Shown here: one piece after another, positions 18,784 to 27,822 of the stretch
Position numbering within the stretch: position 1 is the stretch's first letter
How the letters are laid out: each line of letters begins with the position of its first letter
Origin: JACMLC01 sp963817025
GTDB taxonomy: Bacteria > Acidobacteriota > Blastocatellia > Pyrinomonadales > Pyrinomonadaceae
Direction: 5' to 3'
Assembly (NCBI GenBank): GCA_963817025.1
Contig: CAWFML010000001.1
Span: 744,001-808,000 of the forward strand
DNA: 64,000 nucleotides
The notes under the pieces: model-generated
Told to the model about the DNA's origin: nothing
The model's database searches: none
What the model saw: only the letters and a program-made list of their open reading frames with translations
Program-made: the position numbers and the translations under genes

Positions 18784-20499
18784 ATGGTCGCCGCTCCAGC
18801 CAAATCCCGCAACGCTCATCCCTCGCCAGACCTGAGCGATTTTCGTAAACGTTACCCGCTGACCGTTGCCAGCTTTGGCGCGCTCGCCAATCGTGAAGCA
18901 TGGCTCAGGCGCATCTGGGAAATGGACGCAGGCTGGCAGCAGGCTCTGGCAGAGCAAGGCGCGAGCGCGCCCGAATGCATCGTCAAGGGCGCGCCGCCGG
19001 CAGGGCTGGCAGTCGAAGCGGAATTTGAAATCATCTATGCGGGCGGCGTGCTGGGGCTGCTTCATGGAGCAATGATGAGCTGCCTGTATCAAAGACGCGT
19101 GCTGGTTTTTGACGAGCATGCTATCGGTCAGGCAGAGCGCGGATGGAATATCTCGAATGAAGAGTTAAAGGAGCTTGAGCGCGCAGGTCTCTTTAGCAAA
19201 GAAGAGATCGAAGCCAGCGTCGTCAATCGTTATCGCTCAGGGTTCGTCAAATTCCATGACGCAGCCTCGCGCATCAAAGCGCCGCCGCTGTGGATGGAAG
19301 GCGTGCTGGATGTCGCGGTCGAAGCGGACAAGCTGCTCGCGCTTGCGGCGCAAAAGCTTCGCCGGAGCGAGACGAAATCCGTCATGCTGGAAGGCATGCG
19401 ATTGGTGCGTTGTTATGTGCAAACGGATAAGGTCACGGTCGAGGTCGAAGACACGCGCACGGGAAAGAGAAAGTTATATGGCGCGCGTCTCTTTGTGGAC
19501 GCGACCACGGCGAGCAGCCTGCCAGCGCGCCAGCTTAACGACGGGCAGGCTTTGATGCATGTGCGCCCGACCGTCGGGACAATCGCCAGAGGCTTTGTGC
19601 GCGGGCCTGAGCCTGACAAAGCAGATTTCGGCGTCGGCGAAATTCTGGTCAGCAACGAAGATGTGCGCGACCATCGCCAGTTAATCTGGGAAGGCTTTGC
19701 CGGAAACCCGCTGAAGGACGAGTACACGACCTGTCTCTTCTTTTATGACGCGGCGAACTCTGCGGCAGATAAATCTCTGCTCTCGCTCTTTGAGCGCTAC
19801 TTTGAATCGCTGCCGGGTTATAAACGCGCAGGAGCGCAGTGGCGCGTTTTAAAGCCTGTCTTCGGCTATCTGCCGAGCCTGCAATCTCGCGCGAGAAACC
19901 AGCGGCGGCAAGCGGCGGATGACAGGGTGCTGCTGGTGGGCGAGGCGGCCAATCTCTCAGGGCCATTCACGTTCTGCGGCTTTGGCGCGCATGCCCGCAG
20001 CCTGCGCCGCGTGACGCACCTGACCGAGCTGGCCCTCAAAGCAGACTTGCTGGATGCGGAATCTCTCGCGCAAATCAACGCGGGCAGGCCGCGTCTCGCA
20101 CAGCTTTCGAGTCTCGGAGAATTGATGCGGCCCGCGCCGCGCTCTGCTCCGCCCGTGGTCAATGAGACGATGAATGCTGTGATGGCTGCGCTGCATAGTT
20201 TGGATGAGGGCGTGCGGCAGGATTTTTTTCAAGACCGCATGTCGTTCAGCGCGTTCAAGAATTTACTGGCGCGCACCACTAAGCTCTACCCGCGCATTTT
20301 CCAGCACGTGCGCGAGCACTTGGGAACTCGCGGCACGCTGCTGTGGCTCGCCAATATCGCGGAGTCTGTCTTTCATGAGCGGCGCAGTAAAAACCCCGTC
20401 CCGCCGGAGCGGCAAAGCGCGCCCGATGAAGATGCGCGTGAGAACTTCGCACGTCACGTAGCTCTCTATCAAAACAAACATCACGCGGGCGAATCTTAA
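18784..20499 (+). CDS. cruA: Lycopene cyclase of the CruA/CruP family (FAD-dependent)
   Basis: 571 residues. The dinucleotide fold starts at FEIIYAGGVLGLLHGAMM (81-98), preceded by an N-terminal extension as in CruA. The family-typical block RGWNISNEELKELERAGLF and YRSGFVKFHD follows, and the C-terminal FAD contact is DRVLLVGEAANLSGPFTFCGFG. CruA cyclises lycopene to gamma- or beta-carotene in green sulfur bacteria, cyanobacteria and Chloracidobacterium; CruP is a close paralogue whose role is less certain. No other carotenoid gene is in the window. No obvious ribosome site precedes ATG 18784. A strong hairpin overlaps the stop codon. Confidence 0.75.
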   Translation: MVAAPAKSRNAHPSPDLSDFRKRYPLTVASFGALANREAWLRRIWEMDAGWQQALAEQGASAPECIVKGAPPAGLAVEAEFEIIYAGGVLGLLHGAMMSCLYQRRVLVFDEHAIGQAERGWNISNEELKELERAGLFSKEEIEASVVNRYRSGFVKFHDAASRIKAPPLWMEGVLDVAVEADKLLALAAQKLRRSETKSVMLEGMRLVRCYVQTDKVTVEVEDTRTGKRKLYGARLFVDATTASSLPARQLNDGQALMHVRPTVGTIARGFVRGPEPDKADFGVGEILVSNEDVRDHRQLIWEGFAGNPLKDEYTTCLFFYDAANSAADKSLLSLFERYFESLPGYKRAGAQWRVLKPVFGYLPSLQSRARNQRRQAADDRVLLVGEAANLSGPFTFCGFGAHARSLRRVTHLTELALKADLLDAESLAQINAGRPRLAQLSSLGELMRPAPRSAPPVVNETMNAVMAALHSLDEGVRQDFFQDRMSFSAFKNLLARTTKLYPRIFQHVREHLGTRGTLLWLANIAESVFHERRSKNPVPPERQSAPDEDARENFARHVALYQNKHHAGES

Positions 20500-20524
20500 A
20501 GGACGCGCCCGCGTGATGCTTTTT
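20479..20524 (+). terminator. Rho-independent terminator of cruA
   Basis: CATCACGCGGGCG (20479-20491) pairs perfectly with CGCCCGCGTGATG (20506-20518), followed by a five-base T run. The cruA stop codon lies in the loop, so the gene's last codons form the left arm. Confidence 0.85.
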
Positions 20525-20629
20525 CCGGACTATTGACGCACGACTGAGAAGTGCGCTCAGCAATCCTTTCTGAAAACTAATTTCACAGAAGCCGTGGGAT
20601 GCTTCATGCGCCGCTCGGCTTCCGGCCTG

Positions 20630-20893
20630 TTATGGTTGTGTAGGGGCATCTTCACCGCCGGTTCCGGGCGGGTCGCCTTCTTCGCCGGGTTTCGGCTCGT
20701 CGCTAACCGGCATCTTGCCGCCGGTTCCCGGCGGATCACCTATTCTGCCGCCAGTTCCCGGCGGATCGCCTTCGCCGCCAGTTTCGGGCGGATTGTCTTC
20801 GCCGCTAGCTACGGGCGGATTGCTTTCGCCGCCGGTTCCGGGCGGATCACCTTCGCCGCCGGTTCCGGGCGGGTCGCCTTCTTCTTCTTGCAT
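20630..20893 (-). CDS. Acidic nine-residue-repeat peptide (GDPPGTGGE)
   Basis: 87 residues made of about seven copies of a nine-residue unit: GDPPGTGGE, GDPPGTGGE, SNPPVASGE, DNPPETGGE, GDPPGTGGR, GDPPGTGGK and, after a spacer, GDPPGTGGE. AAGGAG stands nine bases before the ATG, and the gene starts 31 bases after the TPR-kinase gene, so it is probably made from the same transcript. Only Pro, Gly, Thr, Asp and Glu are abundant. There is no signal peptide and no membrane span. I do not recognise it. It could be a disordered protein or a multi-core precursor peptide, but no maturation enzyme is adjacent. Confidence 0.6.
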   Translation of the reverse strand: MQEEEGDPPGTGGEGDPPGTGGESNPPVASGEDNPPETGGEGDPPGTGGRIGDPPGTGGKMPVSDEPKPGEEGDPPGTGGEDAPTQP

Positions 20894-20923
20894 ATCCGTT
20901 TCTCCTTGTTTGTTTGGTGAGAA

Positions 20924-23900
20924 TTACTGGACAGCGGATAGTGCATCGCTGTGCTGCTTGCGAAAAAACTGAATGTCGGGTCTCGTCTGGTAGCGGTCAA
21001 AGGCTTCCGCGCCCCACTGTTGCTGGAGCTTGGCGAGAGCCGCTGTGACGCGCGACAGTCGCTCGCTCGCCAACTGCCTGTCACCGGCCCGCAAGGTGGC
21101 GAGCGCAGCGATGAGCCATGCGCGCCACTCGGATTCCTGCTCGCCGGAGCGCGCCAGCCTTTCCTGCACTTGAAGCGCGCGCGTCAGAGCCTCGCCCGTA
21201 TCACCGTTTTGATAAAGAGCTTCGGCCAGCCCCAGCATCGCATCCAAGATCAGCGACTCGTCGCCCGTGCGCTCGGCCATCTGCAAAGCCTCTTCGCAGT
21301 TGCGCCGTCCTTCGCGTGCGTTGCCGGAATAACTCTGGGCCAGACCGAGCGTAATCTTCGATCCGATGGCAACGCCCACATAAGCCTTGCCTGCCTTTTC
21401 TATGGCGCGCAGGCTAAACTCTTTGGCCCTGTCAAAGTTGCGCTGGCTGAGAGCGATTTGCGCGTTCAGCATTTGTATCTCGGCCAGCACGGCCTTGTAC
21501 GTGCCGTCAGGATGTTCTGCGTATTTAGACGCTTCATCAAGCGATGCGCCCGCTTCCTGATAACGACCAAGCTGCCATAACACATGGCCTTGATTCATCC
21601 GATTATACGCCAGGACTTGCCTATTACCTACACCTTTGTTGGTCGCAGAACTCTTGATGATGGCACAGCTCTCATCATAACTACGCAAAGATTCCGGGTA
21701 TCGCTCCTGCTTGGCGAGCACTGTGGCAATCTCTCCCTGAGCGAAAGCAATCTCGGAATTGATGCCTGAAGCCTGCGCCAGTTGCAGCTTTTGTTGAAAC
21801 CTCTGAATCGCTTGCTCATACTCGCCTTTGCCGCGATGCCCGCGTCCGAGATAAGTGAGAGAGAAAGAGATGTACTTCTGATAATTGCCCTGCTGGAAAA
21901 CCGCCAGAGCCTCTTCGACGAGCGGCAGACCTTCGTTGGTGCGAAGCTGTTGCATCAGGTTGCCGCCGAGATTGAGTTTGCACCTCGCTTCGAGCCGCCC
22001 GCCCTTATTGCGCTGGGCCAGATCGAGAGCGCGGCGGAAAATCTCTTCGGCTTTACCATAATCATTGCTCGCATTGTAGGCGTTGCCGAGATCGAGCAAA
22101 GCGATAATGGCCGAATTGCCAAGCCCGCGCTGCTCTGCAAAGGTGAGAGCTTCGTTGGCAGACGTGAGCGCCTTGTCGGTCGCGCCTTCGCTGTACGAGA
22201 GACGGCTCAGTTGCAGCAGGATATTGATTTTCTGCGTCTCGTTGCCGGTCGAACCTGTCAAATTAAGAGCCTGCTCTAAGACCGCGCGGGCTTCTCCCGG
22301 CTTGCTCGTCTCGGTGAGGAGCACGCCGCGCAAGTACAGGACTTCGGTGCGGCCTTCCATATTACCCAGAGCCTCATAGAGCGAGGCCGCCCCGTTGAGC
22401 GTGGCCGTCGCGCTCTCAACATTCTGTTTTCTGATATATACGACGGCGGCCCTCAAGAAGGCAGGCGCATATTGCTCGTCGAGCTTTGTCGCTTCGAGAT
22501 AGCTTTCAAGGGCTTTGTCAATCTCTTCGTTTTTCTCATAGGCGCGGCCCAAATCAACATGAACTTCCGCCTGATCCGGGCGGGCCTCTGCGAGCTGGCT
22601 GTAGAGATAGGCGGCACGCGCGAAATCCGCGACGGCAGTCGCATTGATCGCCTCCAGATAAAGGCCGTCGAGCTTGTCCAGAGCCGAGCGGTCAGGAACC
22701 AGCGTATTGACCTTGAGCAGTTCGTCCTTCGCCTTGTCAGTGTAATCAAGCTCTGAGTAAGCCTCTGCCAGACGCGCATGCGCGAGCGCAAACTTGTCGT
22801 CTATGCTGATGGCTTTTTCCAGCGACTTGCTGGCCTGATAGTAAGCCCCTTCGCGCAGAAAATTCGTGCCCTTCTCGTAGAACACAAGAGCCTCCGCTGA
22901 CGGCGGAGGTTTTTTAGTCCGTAACATCCAGACGAGACCGGTGACAAGCAAGCCAATCGCCAGCACGCCGATGACCAGAGTAAAGACCGAGATGCGCGGC
23001 TGGCGCAGAGAGGTCGAGATGGTTCGGAGCGCGCTCGTGCGCTGGCCCGCTCCGTGCGTCTGCCTGACGCGCGGGATTCTCTGGCCGTCCGTGCTCAGCA
23101 GAGAACGCACAGCCGCCAAATCATCGCGCATCTCTGCTGCGGTCTGATACCTCTCCGCCGCCTTCTTGGCGAGCGCCTTGAGCGTGATGCGATCTAGTTC
23201 GCGCGACACTTCGGGATTGATGGAAGATGGCGGCGGCGGGTCTATGTGCAAGACCTGCGCGCCGATCTCTATCACGCTGCTGCCGGAGAAAGCGGGCTTG
23301 CCAGCGATGCATTCGTAGAGCAGCGCGCCGAGCGCGAAAAGATCGCTGCGGCCATCCACCTCCGCTCCCGTCGCCTGCTCTGGCGAGAGATAGAGCGGCG
23401 TGCCGACCACGACGCCGTCTCTGGTGTGCGTGGCGAGCAGCGTGCGCGCGTCCTGATCCGTGTCCTGATGATTCTCTTCGTTCATCCGCTTGGCGAGTCC
23501 GAAGTCTAAGACCTTGACCTGCCCGCGATCTGTGACGAGGACGTTTGAAGGCTTGATGTCGCGGTGGACGATGCCGCGCTGGTGGGCTTCGTCAAGCGCG
23601 TCTGCGACGTATTCGACAATCTCCACGGCCCGCCAGAGCGTGAGCGCGCTCGCTTCCAAAAGCTCGCCTAAGGTCTCTCCCTGAATCAATTCCATCACGA
23701 GAAAGGGCTGCCCGTCCGTTGTTTCGCCGTAATCGTAAACGGTGGCGATGTGCGGATGGCTCAGGGAAGAGATGGCACGCGCCTCGCGCAGGAAGCGCGC
23801 GCGATAGTGATGATCGCTGCTCGAAGCGTGCAGGAATTTAATGGCGACATGGCGACCGAGATGCATGTCTTCCGCAGCGTAGACCATGCCCATCCCGCCC

Positions 23901-23950
23901 TCGCCGAGTTTGCTCAAGATACGGTAATGTGAAACGGTCTGGCCGATCAT
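20924..23950 (-). CDS. Ser/Thr protein kinase with membrane span and TPR sensor domain
   Basis: 1008 residues from ATG 23950 (MIGQTVSHYRIL); the open frame reaches 24034 but the family normally starts as chosen. The kinase domain (about 8-270) has LGEGGMGMVYAAED, VAIKFL, IVHRDIKPSN, VLDFGLAKR and GTPLYLSPEQ, all catalytic residues intact. A membrane helix (FTLVIGVLAIGLLVTGLVWML) follows. The rest is a long array of TPR/SEL-like helical repeats, probably outside the membrane, for protein-protein contacts. The acidic repeat peptide gene follows in the same direction. Substrates unknown. Confidence 0.92.
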   Translation of the reverse strand: MIGQTVSHYRILSKLGEGGMGMVYAAEDMHLGRHVAIKFLHASSSDHHYRARFLREARAISSLSHPHIATVYDYGETTDGQPFLVMELIQGETLGELLEASALTLWRAVEIVEYVADALDEAHQRGIVHRDIKPSNVLVTDRGQVKVLDFGLAKRMNEENHQDTDQDARTLLATHTRDGVVVGTPLYLSPEQATGAEVDGRSDLFALGALLYECIAGKPAFSGSSVIEIGAQVLHIDPPPPSSINPEVSRELDRITLKALAKKAAERYQTAAEMRDDLAAVRSLLSTDGQRIPRVRQTHGAGQRTSALRTISTSLRQPRISVFTLVIGVLAIGLLVTGLVWMLRTKKPPPSAEALVFYEKGTNFLREGAYYQASKSLEKAISIDDKFALAHARLAEAYSELDYTDKAKDELLKVNTLVPDRSALDKLDGLYLEAINATAVADFARAAYLYSQLAEARPDQAEVHVDLGRAYEKNEEIDKALESYLEATKLDEQYAPAFLRAAVVYIRKQNVESATATLNGAASLYEALGNMEGRTEVLYLRGVLLTETSKPGEARAVLEQALNLTGSTGNETQKINILLQLSRLSYSEGATDKALTSANEALTFAEQRGLGNSAIIALLDLGNAYNASNDYGKAEEIFRRALDLAQRNKGGRLEARCKLNLGGNLMQQLRTNEGLPLVEEALAVFQQGNYQKYISFSLTYLGRGHRGKGEYEQAIQRFQQKLQLAQASGINSEIAFAQGEIATVLAKQERYPESLRSYDESCAIIKSSATNKGVGNRQVLAYNRMNQGHVLWQLGRYQEAGASLDEASKYAEHPDGTYKAVLAEIQMLNAQIALSQRNFDRAKEFSLRAIEKAGKAYVGVAIGSKITLGLAQSYSGNAREGRRNCEEALQMAERTGDESLILDAMLGLAEALYQNGDTGEALTRALQVQERLARSGEQESEWRAWLIAALATLRAGDRQLASERLSRVTAALAKLQQQWGAEAFDRYQTRPDIQFFRKQHSDALSAVQ

Positions 23951-24549
23951 GTAATCAAGCGACGATTCTTCGCTCTGTGCCGATAGCCCGAAAAGGAAAA
24001 GGTGAATACTTCTTACCGGTCGAAACCGGAGCAAGCAGCGACCGGAATGCGCTGGGCAGAACTTTTTAAAGCTCTTCCATTCTGCGACAAAACCGTCTGT
24101 TTTCCAAGAGCAAACGATGATTTAGCCACAGAGGCGAAGAAGGCAAAAGTAAAAAGGCAAAAGGTAAAAGTGAAGAACGATTAAATGCCTTTCTGATTTT
24201 TACCTTTTACCTTTTACCTTTTTACTTTCTCTGTGGCTGGCCCTGCTTTCGTCAAAGTTTTTAGTCTTGCGCTGTGCACAGAATCGCGGCATACTATTTC
24301 GCGTTAATGTTCCTGCTCTCGCGCATCAAAGGTGATGTGCCTGTCCGTGACCGTGAAGCGACCCGCGTTCGGCTGAGGAGAGAGTGAGGCTCGTTGTCAA
24401 CCTGTTTGAAGCCGCTCTCGCGTTTTTGTCAGAGCACACGGGCGCGTCGCGTTTCGCCAGTAGTAGAAGAAGAAGTCGGTCTTCCCCTTCTCTCGCATCT
24501 CTGGACTTATTTGCAGCCCGCGCTTCCTTTGACCCTTGAAGGATAAGAT
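23951..24549. other. Gap between TPR kinase and RRM gene, divergent promoters
   Basis: It holds one nested palindrome (24124-24238). The 300 bases before the RRM gene contain no convincing frame and could be a long untranslated leader, as often seen for cold-induced RNA-binding protein genes. This is inference from position only. Confidence 0.5.
24124..24238. repeat. Nested palindrome, families B outside and D inside
   Basis: The outer arms tagccacagagg and ctctgtggct enclose inner arms aaaaggcaaaaggtaaaagt and ttttaccttttacctttt. The same B-around-D nesting occurs at 50629. Confidence 0.85.
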
Positions 24550-24945
24550 ATGTCTACGAAACTCTATGTTGGAAATCTGTCGTTTCGCACGTCGAGCGAA
24601 GATTTGAAAGAAGCTTTCTCACAGGCGGGCACGGTCGAGTCGGCTTCCGTCATCGAAGACCGGGAAACGGGACGCTCGCGCGGCTTTGGGTTTGTTGAGA
24701 TGGCGACTCCGGAAGAGGCTGCGGCAGCCATCGAGCAGTTTAACGGCAAAGACCTCGGCGGTCGCAACCTGACCGTCAACGAGGCCAAGCCGAAGGCTGA
24801 CCGGGGCGGCGGTGGCGGCGGTCGCGGGGGCGGTCGCGGAGGCTATGGCGGCGGAGGCGGCGGCTACGGCGGTGGCGGTGGAGACCGCGACCGTGGTGAT
24901 CGCGGCGGTGGCGGCGGACGCAACGACCGCGAACCACGCTGGTAA
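24550..24945 (+). CDS. RNA-binding protein, single RRM with Gly-rich tail
   Basis: 131 residues. The RRM (3-82) has RNP2 KLYVGNLSF and RNP1 SRGFGFVEM, the residues that stack on RNA bases. The tail is Gly/Arg/Tyr-rich (RGGGRGGYGGGGGGYGGGGG) and probably disordered. This is the bacterial/cyanobacterial Rbp type, often cold-induced, acting on cytoplasmic RNA. GAAGGATAAG lies upstream of ATG 24550. Confidence 0.95.
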   Translation: MSTKLYVGNLSFRTSSEDLKEAFSQAGTVESASVIEDRETGRSRGFGFVEMATPEEAAAAIEQFNGKDLGGRNLTVNEAKPKADRGGGGGGRGGGRGGYGGGGGGYGGGGGDRDRGDRGGGGGRNDREPRW

Positions 24946-25053
24946 TTAAAAATGAAAAATTAAAAATGCAAAATGAAGAGGGCGTTAAGCTTTCTTCATT
25001 TTGCATTTTTGTTGCTCTGCAATTTTGAATTTTACATTTTTAATTTTTCATTT
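24946..25053. repeat. Intergenic palindrome, family F (AAAAATG units)
   Basis: The left arm ttaaaaatgaaaaattaaaa and onward mirrors the right arm ttacatttttaatttttcat. It begins right after the RRM stop codon and contains the TGA stop (25048-25050) of the convergent M28 peptidase gene. Confidence 0.85.
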
Positions 25054-27033
25054 TCTAGCGGCGGGGATGATTTTCAATTTAACCACTTCGCTGCCGCGCA
25101 TGACTTCCACTTCATATTCCTCTCCGGCTTTCATCTCTCCAAGCGTGTACGTGTAATCCTCTATGTTGCGTATCTCGCGCCCGGCCAGGCGAACCACCTT
25201 GTCACCGGCTTTTAATCCGGCCTTCGCCGCTGGCGAATCGTCGCGCACGCCGTCGAGCAGCAGTCCGCCGTTCGATTCTGCATAATTCGGAATCGTGCCG
25301 AGCGAGACCTTAAAGCCCATATTCGTGCGCCCGGTTGATTCGCTTTTCGCAACCGTGTACGCGGGCCGACGATCATTGCCGTCAACGGCCTGCACGATGC
25401 TCTTTATCATCGAGAGGATGCGCGCCTCGCCTTCATAGTTGATTTTATCCGCTGTGTCCGAAGGCTTGTGATAATCGGCGTGCGTGCCTGTCCAGAAAAA
25501 AAGCACAGGAACTTTCTTCGCATAGAATGAGGAATGGTCGCTCGGCCCGTAGCCGTCTTCGTTGAGCGTCAGTGTCAATATTTTGCGCATGGGCGGTCGC
25601 ATTGCCACCGAGTGACCCAATGGGCTAAAGGTCTGATTGGCACTCTCAATCAGACTTCTCCACTCCTGCGCCGTGCCCACTCCGCCGACAACCAGTTTGT
25701 CATCTTTGAGCCGCCCGATCATATCCATGTTAATCATCGCCACAGTGTCTGCGAGCGGCACGACCGGCTGATTGACATAAAAGTTTGAGCCGATGAGACC
25801 CTCCTCCTCGCCGCCAAAGGCGATGAAGATAATCGTGCGTTTGATTTTCCCGCGCCCGGCGGCGAAGAGACGCGCCAGCTCAAGCATGCCCGCGACGCCC
25901 GAAGCGTTATCGTCCGCGCCGTAATGCACTTCGCCTTCGCGTGTGGCGAGGCTGCCGCTGCCGCCGCGTCCCAGATGGTCGTAATGCGCGCCGATGATGA
26001 TGGCTTCATTTTTGAGCTTTGCATCAGAGCCTTCGAGAATGCCTATGACATTCGTTGCAGGGGCTTCGCGCCGCACGATGTCCGTGGCGAGCGTGAGGCG
26101 GCTCTGTTCCATAAAAGAAGCTTTGTTGACGGCATCAAGAACAGGCGAGAGCGTTGGAGGGGCCGCGTCCTTCTTCGCCTGAGCCGCGCTGGCAGCAACA
26201 CGCTTTTCTAACTCTGCCAGTTGCGTGATGCCTGAGAGGCCGAGTATCTGCGACGCAGCCTGTCTGGAAATGACTATCACGGGCAAGCCCGCATCGCCCG
26301 CGCTGTTGTCGTAAGTAAGTCTGGTCAACCTGTCGTCGCGGAAATTATCCGCGCCCGCGACGATGACCAGAGCCTTTGCTCCATGATCGCGCGCGGCGAT
26401 GGATTTCCAGCGCACGTCAAAGTAGCGCGCAAACTCTCCATGCGGATTGTCGCCGTCGGGCGTTCCGGCCAGAGCTATCGAGATGCGGTCTTTGACCTCC
26501 ATCCCGGCATAATCGTCATACTTCAAATCCGCAGCAGTGATGCCGTAGCCGACAAACGTGACGGGCAAAGTGTAGAGCCGCGCGTTGGAGGAAAACCCCA
26601 GCGGCGTCCAGTCTTCGCCGAGGCGCATATCAAGGGTCGTGATGCCTCCGCCGACAGGCTCGCCCTCAATCGCTGGCGCACGGCGCAACAGAGACATCGC
26701 GTTCGTCTTTCCGAGTTCCACGCCCGCGACATACGGAAAGCTCTGCATAAAGGGCTGCTGCCCGCCAGCCTTTGCATTCTTCGCGGCAGCTTTGCCGCCC
26801 GTGCCGGACTTGAGGCCCAGACGCGCAAACTGCGCTGCGATATAACTCGCAGCCGCCTTCGCTCCGTCCGTGCCGGTTCTGCGCCCGTCAAGTTTGTCAG
26901 ACGCCAGATAAGTAACGTGAGCGCGCAAACGCGAAGCATCCGGCATGCCCGCATCTGGCGCACGCTTCTTCTGTGCGGACGCGCCTGAGACGAAAACGAA
27001 AATCAGAAGCAGGGAAAGTGTTTTTTGTCGCAT
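25048..27033 (-). CDS. Secreted M28 family zinc aminopeptidase with PA and PDZ domains
   Basis: 661 residues with a signal peptide (TLSLLLIFVFVSGASAQ). A PA-like insert occupies roughly 140-300. The M28 core follows with all metal and catalytic residues in order: GAHYDHLG, GADDNASGVAG, FGGEEEGLIGS, INMDMIG and HKPSDTADKINYEG. The C-terminus is a PDZ domain (about 570-655, GVRDDSPAAKAGLKAGDKVV) that could bind peptide ends. Expected role: extracytoplasmic peptide or protein degradation. The next gene upstream overlaps its start by 31 bases in another frame. Confidence 0.92.
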   Translation of the reverse strand: MRQKTLSLLLIFVFVSGASAQKKRAPDAGMPDASRLRAHVTYLASDKLDGRRTGTDGAKAAASYIAAQFARLGLKSGTGGKAAAKNAKAGGQQPFMQSFPYVAGVELGKTNAMSLLRRAPAIEGEPVGGGITTLDMRLGEDWTPLGFSSNARLYTLPVTFVGYGITAADLKYDDYAGMEVKDRISIALAGTPDGDNPHGEFARYFDVRWKSIAARDHGAKALVIVAGADNFRDDRLTRLTYDNSAGDAGLPVIVISRQAASQILGLSGITQLAELEKRVAASAAQAKKDAAPPTLSPVLDAVNKASFMEQSRLTLATDIVRREAPATNVIGILEGSDAKLKNEAIIIGAHYDHLGRGGSGSLATREGEVHYGADDNASGVAGMLELARLFAAGRGKIKRTIIFIAFGGEEEGLIGSNFYVNQPVVPLADTVAMINMDMIGRLKDDKLVVGGVGTAQEWRSLIESANQTFSPLGHSVAMRPPMRKILTLTLNEDGYGPSDHSSFYAKKVPVLFFWTGTHADYHKPSDTADKINYEGEARILSMIKSIVQAVDGNDRRPAYTVAKSESTGRTNMGFKVSLGTIPNYAESNGGLLLDGVRDDSPAAKAGLKAGDKVVRLAGREIRNIEDYTYTLGEMKAGEEYEVEVMRGSEVVKLKIIPAARK

Positions 27034-27623
27034 AAACTTAAAGTCACAAAAGGCAGAAGATGATGGATGATAGATATATCATATTTCTCAAGAGTCGGCT
27101 TGCCGTCAGAGGCTACGCAATGTGAGACGCGCGGCGTCTGACACTGGTGGCAATAGTTGACGGAAACTCCGGCCTGCTCGTATTCACCTGACCGGACGCG
27201 CGCTGTTTTATCAAGAAAGCTTGCGCTGACAAGATAGCTCACGTCCGGACTAAACGAGACTTGCATGATTCCGCTGTGCTTGAAGTTTGCCACCTCTCGT
27301 CCACCTATGATCCCCCATATTTTTATGTTTTCTCCATGGATGACCGCCGCCAGAGATTGCCCTTGCGGGTCAAAGGCCAGCGCGTCTATCCTGCCCATTG
27401 ACGGGTGCAAAGCGCCTGCGTCGTAAAGAATTTTAGAGTCTGCCAATGCCGTTGAGTTGACATTCCAGATTCTGATAAAGCCATCTTCATAAGCCAGAGC
27501 GATCTGTTTGAAGATGTCGTCGCCAAGAAAAAATCTATAGACCTTTTCCTTCAAGCTTTCTTTCGGACGCTCAACCGGTTGCGGCTCAGGCAGGTATTCA
27601 AATAAGGCGTATTGTTCGGTCAT
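27003..27623 (-). CDS. Short WD40-like protein, possibly a degraded propeller
   Basis: 206 residues from ATG 27623 with GAGAGAGA upstream. About three WD40-like blades are visible (IALAYEDGFIRIWNVNS, FDPQGQSLAAVIHGENIKIW, VSFSPDVSYLVSASFLDKTARV). After residue 145 the sequence loses all blade character and is Cys/His-containing, and the frame runs 31 bases into the M28 peptidase gene. Three blades do not close a propeller. I read it as a 3'-truncated or frameshifted gene, although expression is possible. Confidence 0.5.
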   Translation of the reverse strand: MTEQYALFEYLPEPQPVERPKESLKEKVYRFFLGDDIFKQIALAYEDGFIRIWNVNSTALADSKILYDAGALHPSMGRIDALAFDPQGQSLAAVIHGENIKIWGIIGGREVANFKHSGIMQVSFSPDVSYLVSASFLDKTARVRSGEYEQAGVSVNYCHQCQTPRVSHCVASDGKPTLEKYDISIIHHLLPFVTLSLCDKKHFPCF

Positions 27624-27666
27624 GGCATCTCTCTCTCACGGTCAAGTTACAGACAGAGCCTTGTGT

Positions 27667-27690
27667 GCAGGACTTACAGGTAAGTCCTGT
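27667..27690. other. Short hairpin upstream of the WD40-like gene
   Basis: AGGACTTA and TAAGTCCT pair perfectly around the loop CAGG. It could be a terminator-like or operator site between the PD40 and WD40-like genes. There is no T run on either side. Confidence 0.4.
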
Positions 27691-27822
27691 GTGAGTTTGG
27701 AATGGAGCGCAGAAGTCCGCGCGCCTTGTCCGGCGCAAGCTTCGATCAAGAGGCGTCGCCGTCCATCGCGGGCGAGAGCCGTCAAGCGAGGAGGTCGGAA
27801 TGTGTGTTGCGTTCGTCTATGC

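Noticed and set aside
20594..20972. Plus-strand open frames over the GDPPGTGGE gene (repetitive GRIAFAAGS or PPVPGGSPS)
   Set aside because: They are antisense shadows of the 27-bp repeats; only the minus-strand frame has a ribosome site and sits in an operon-like position.
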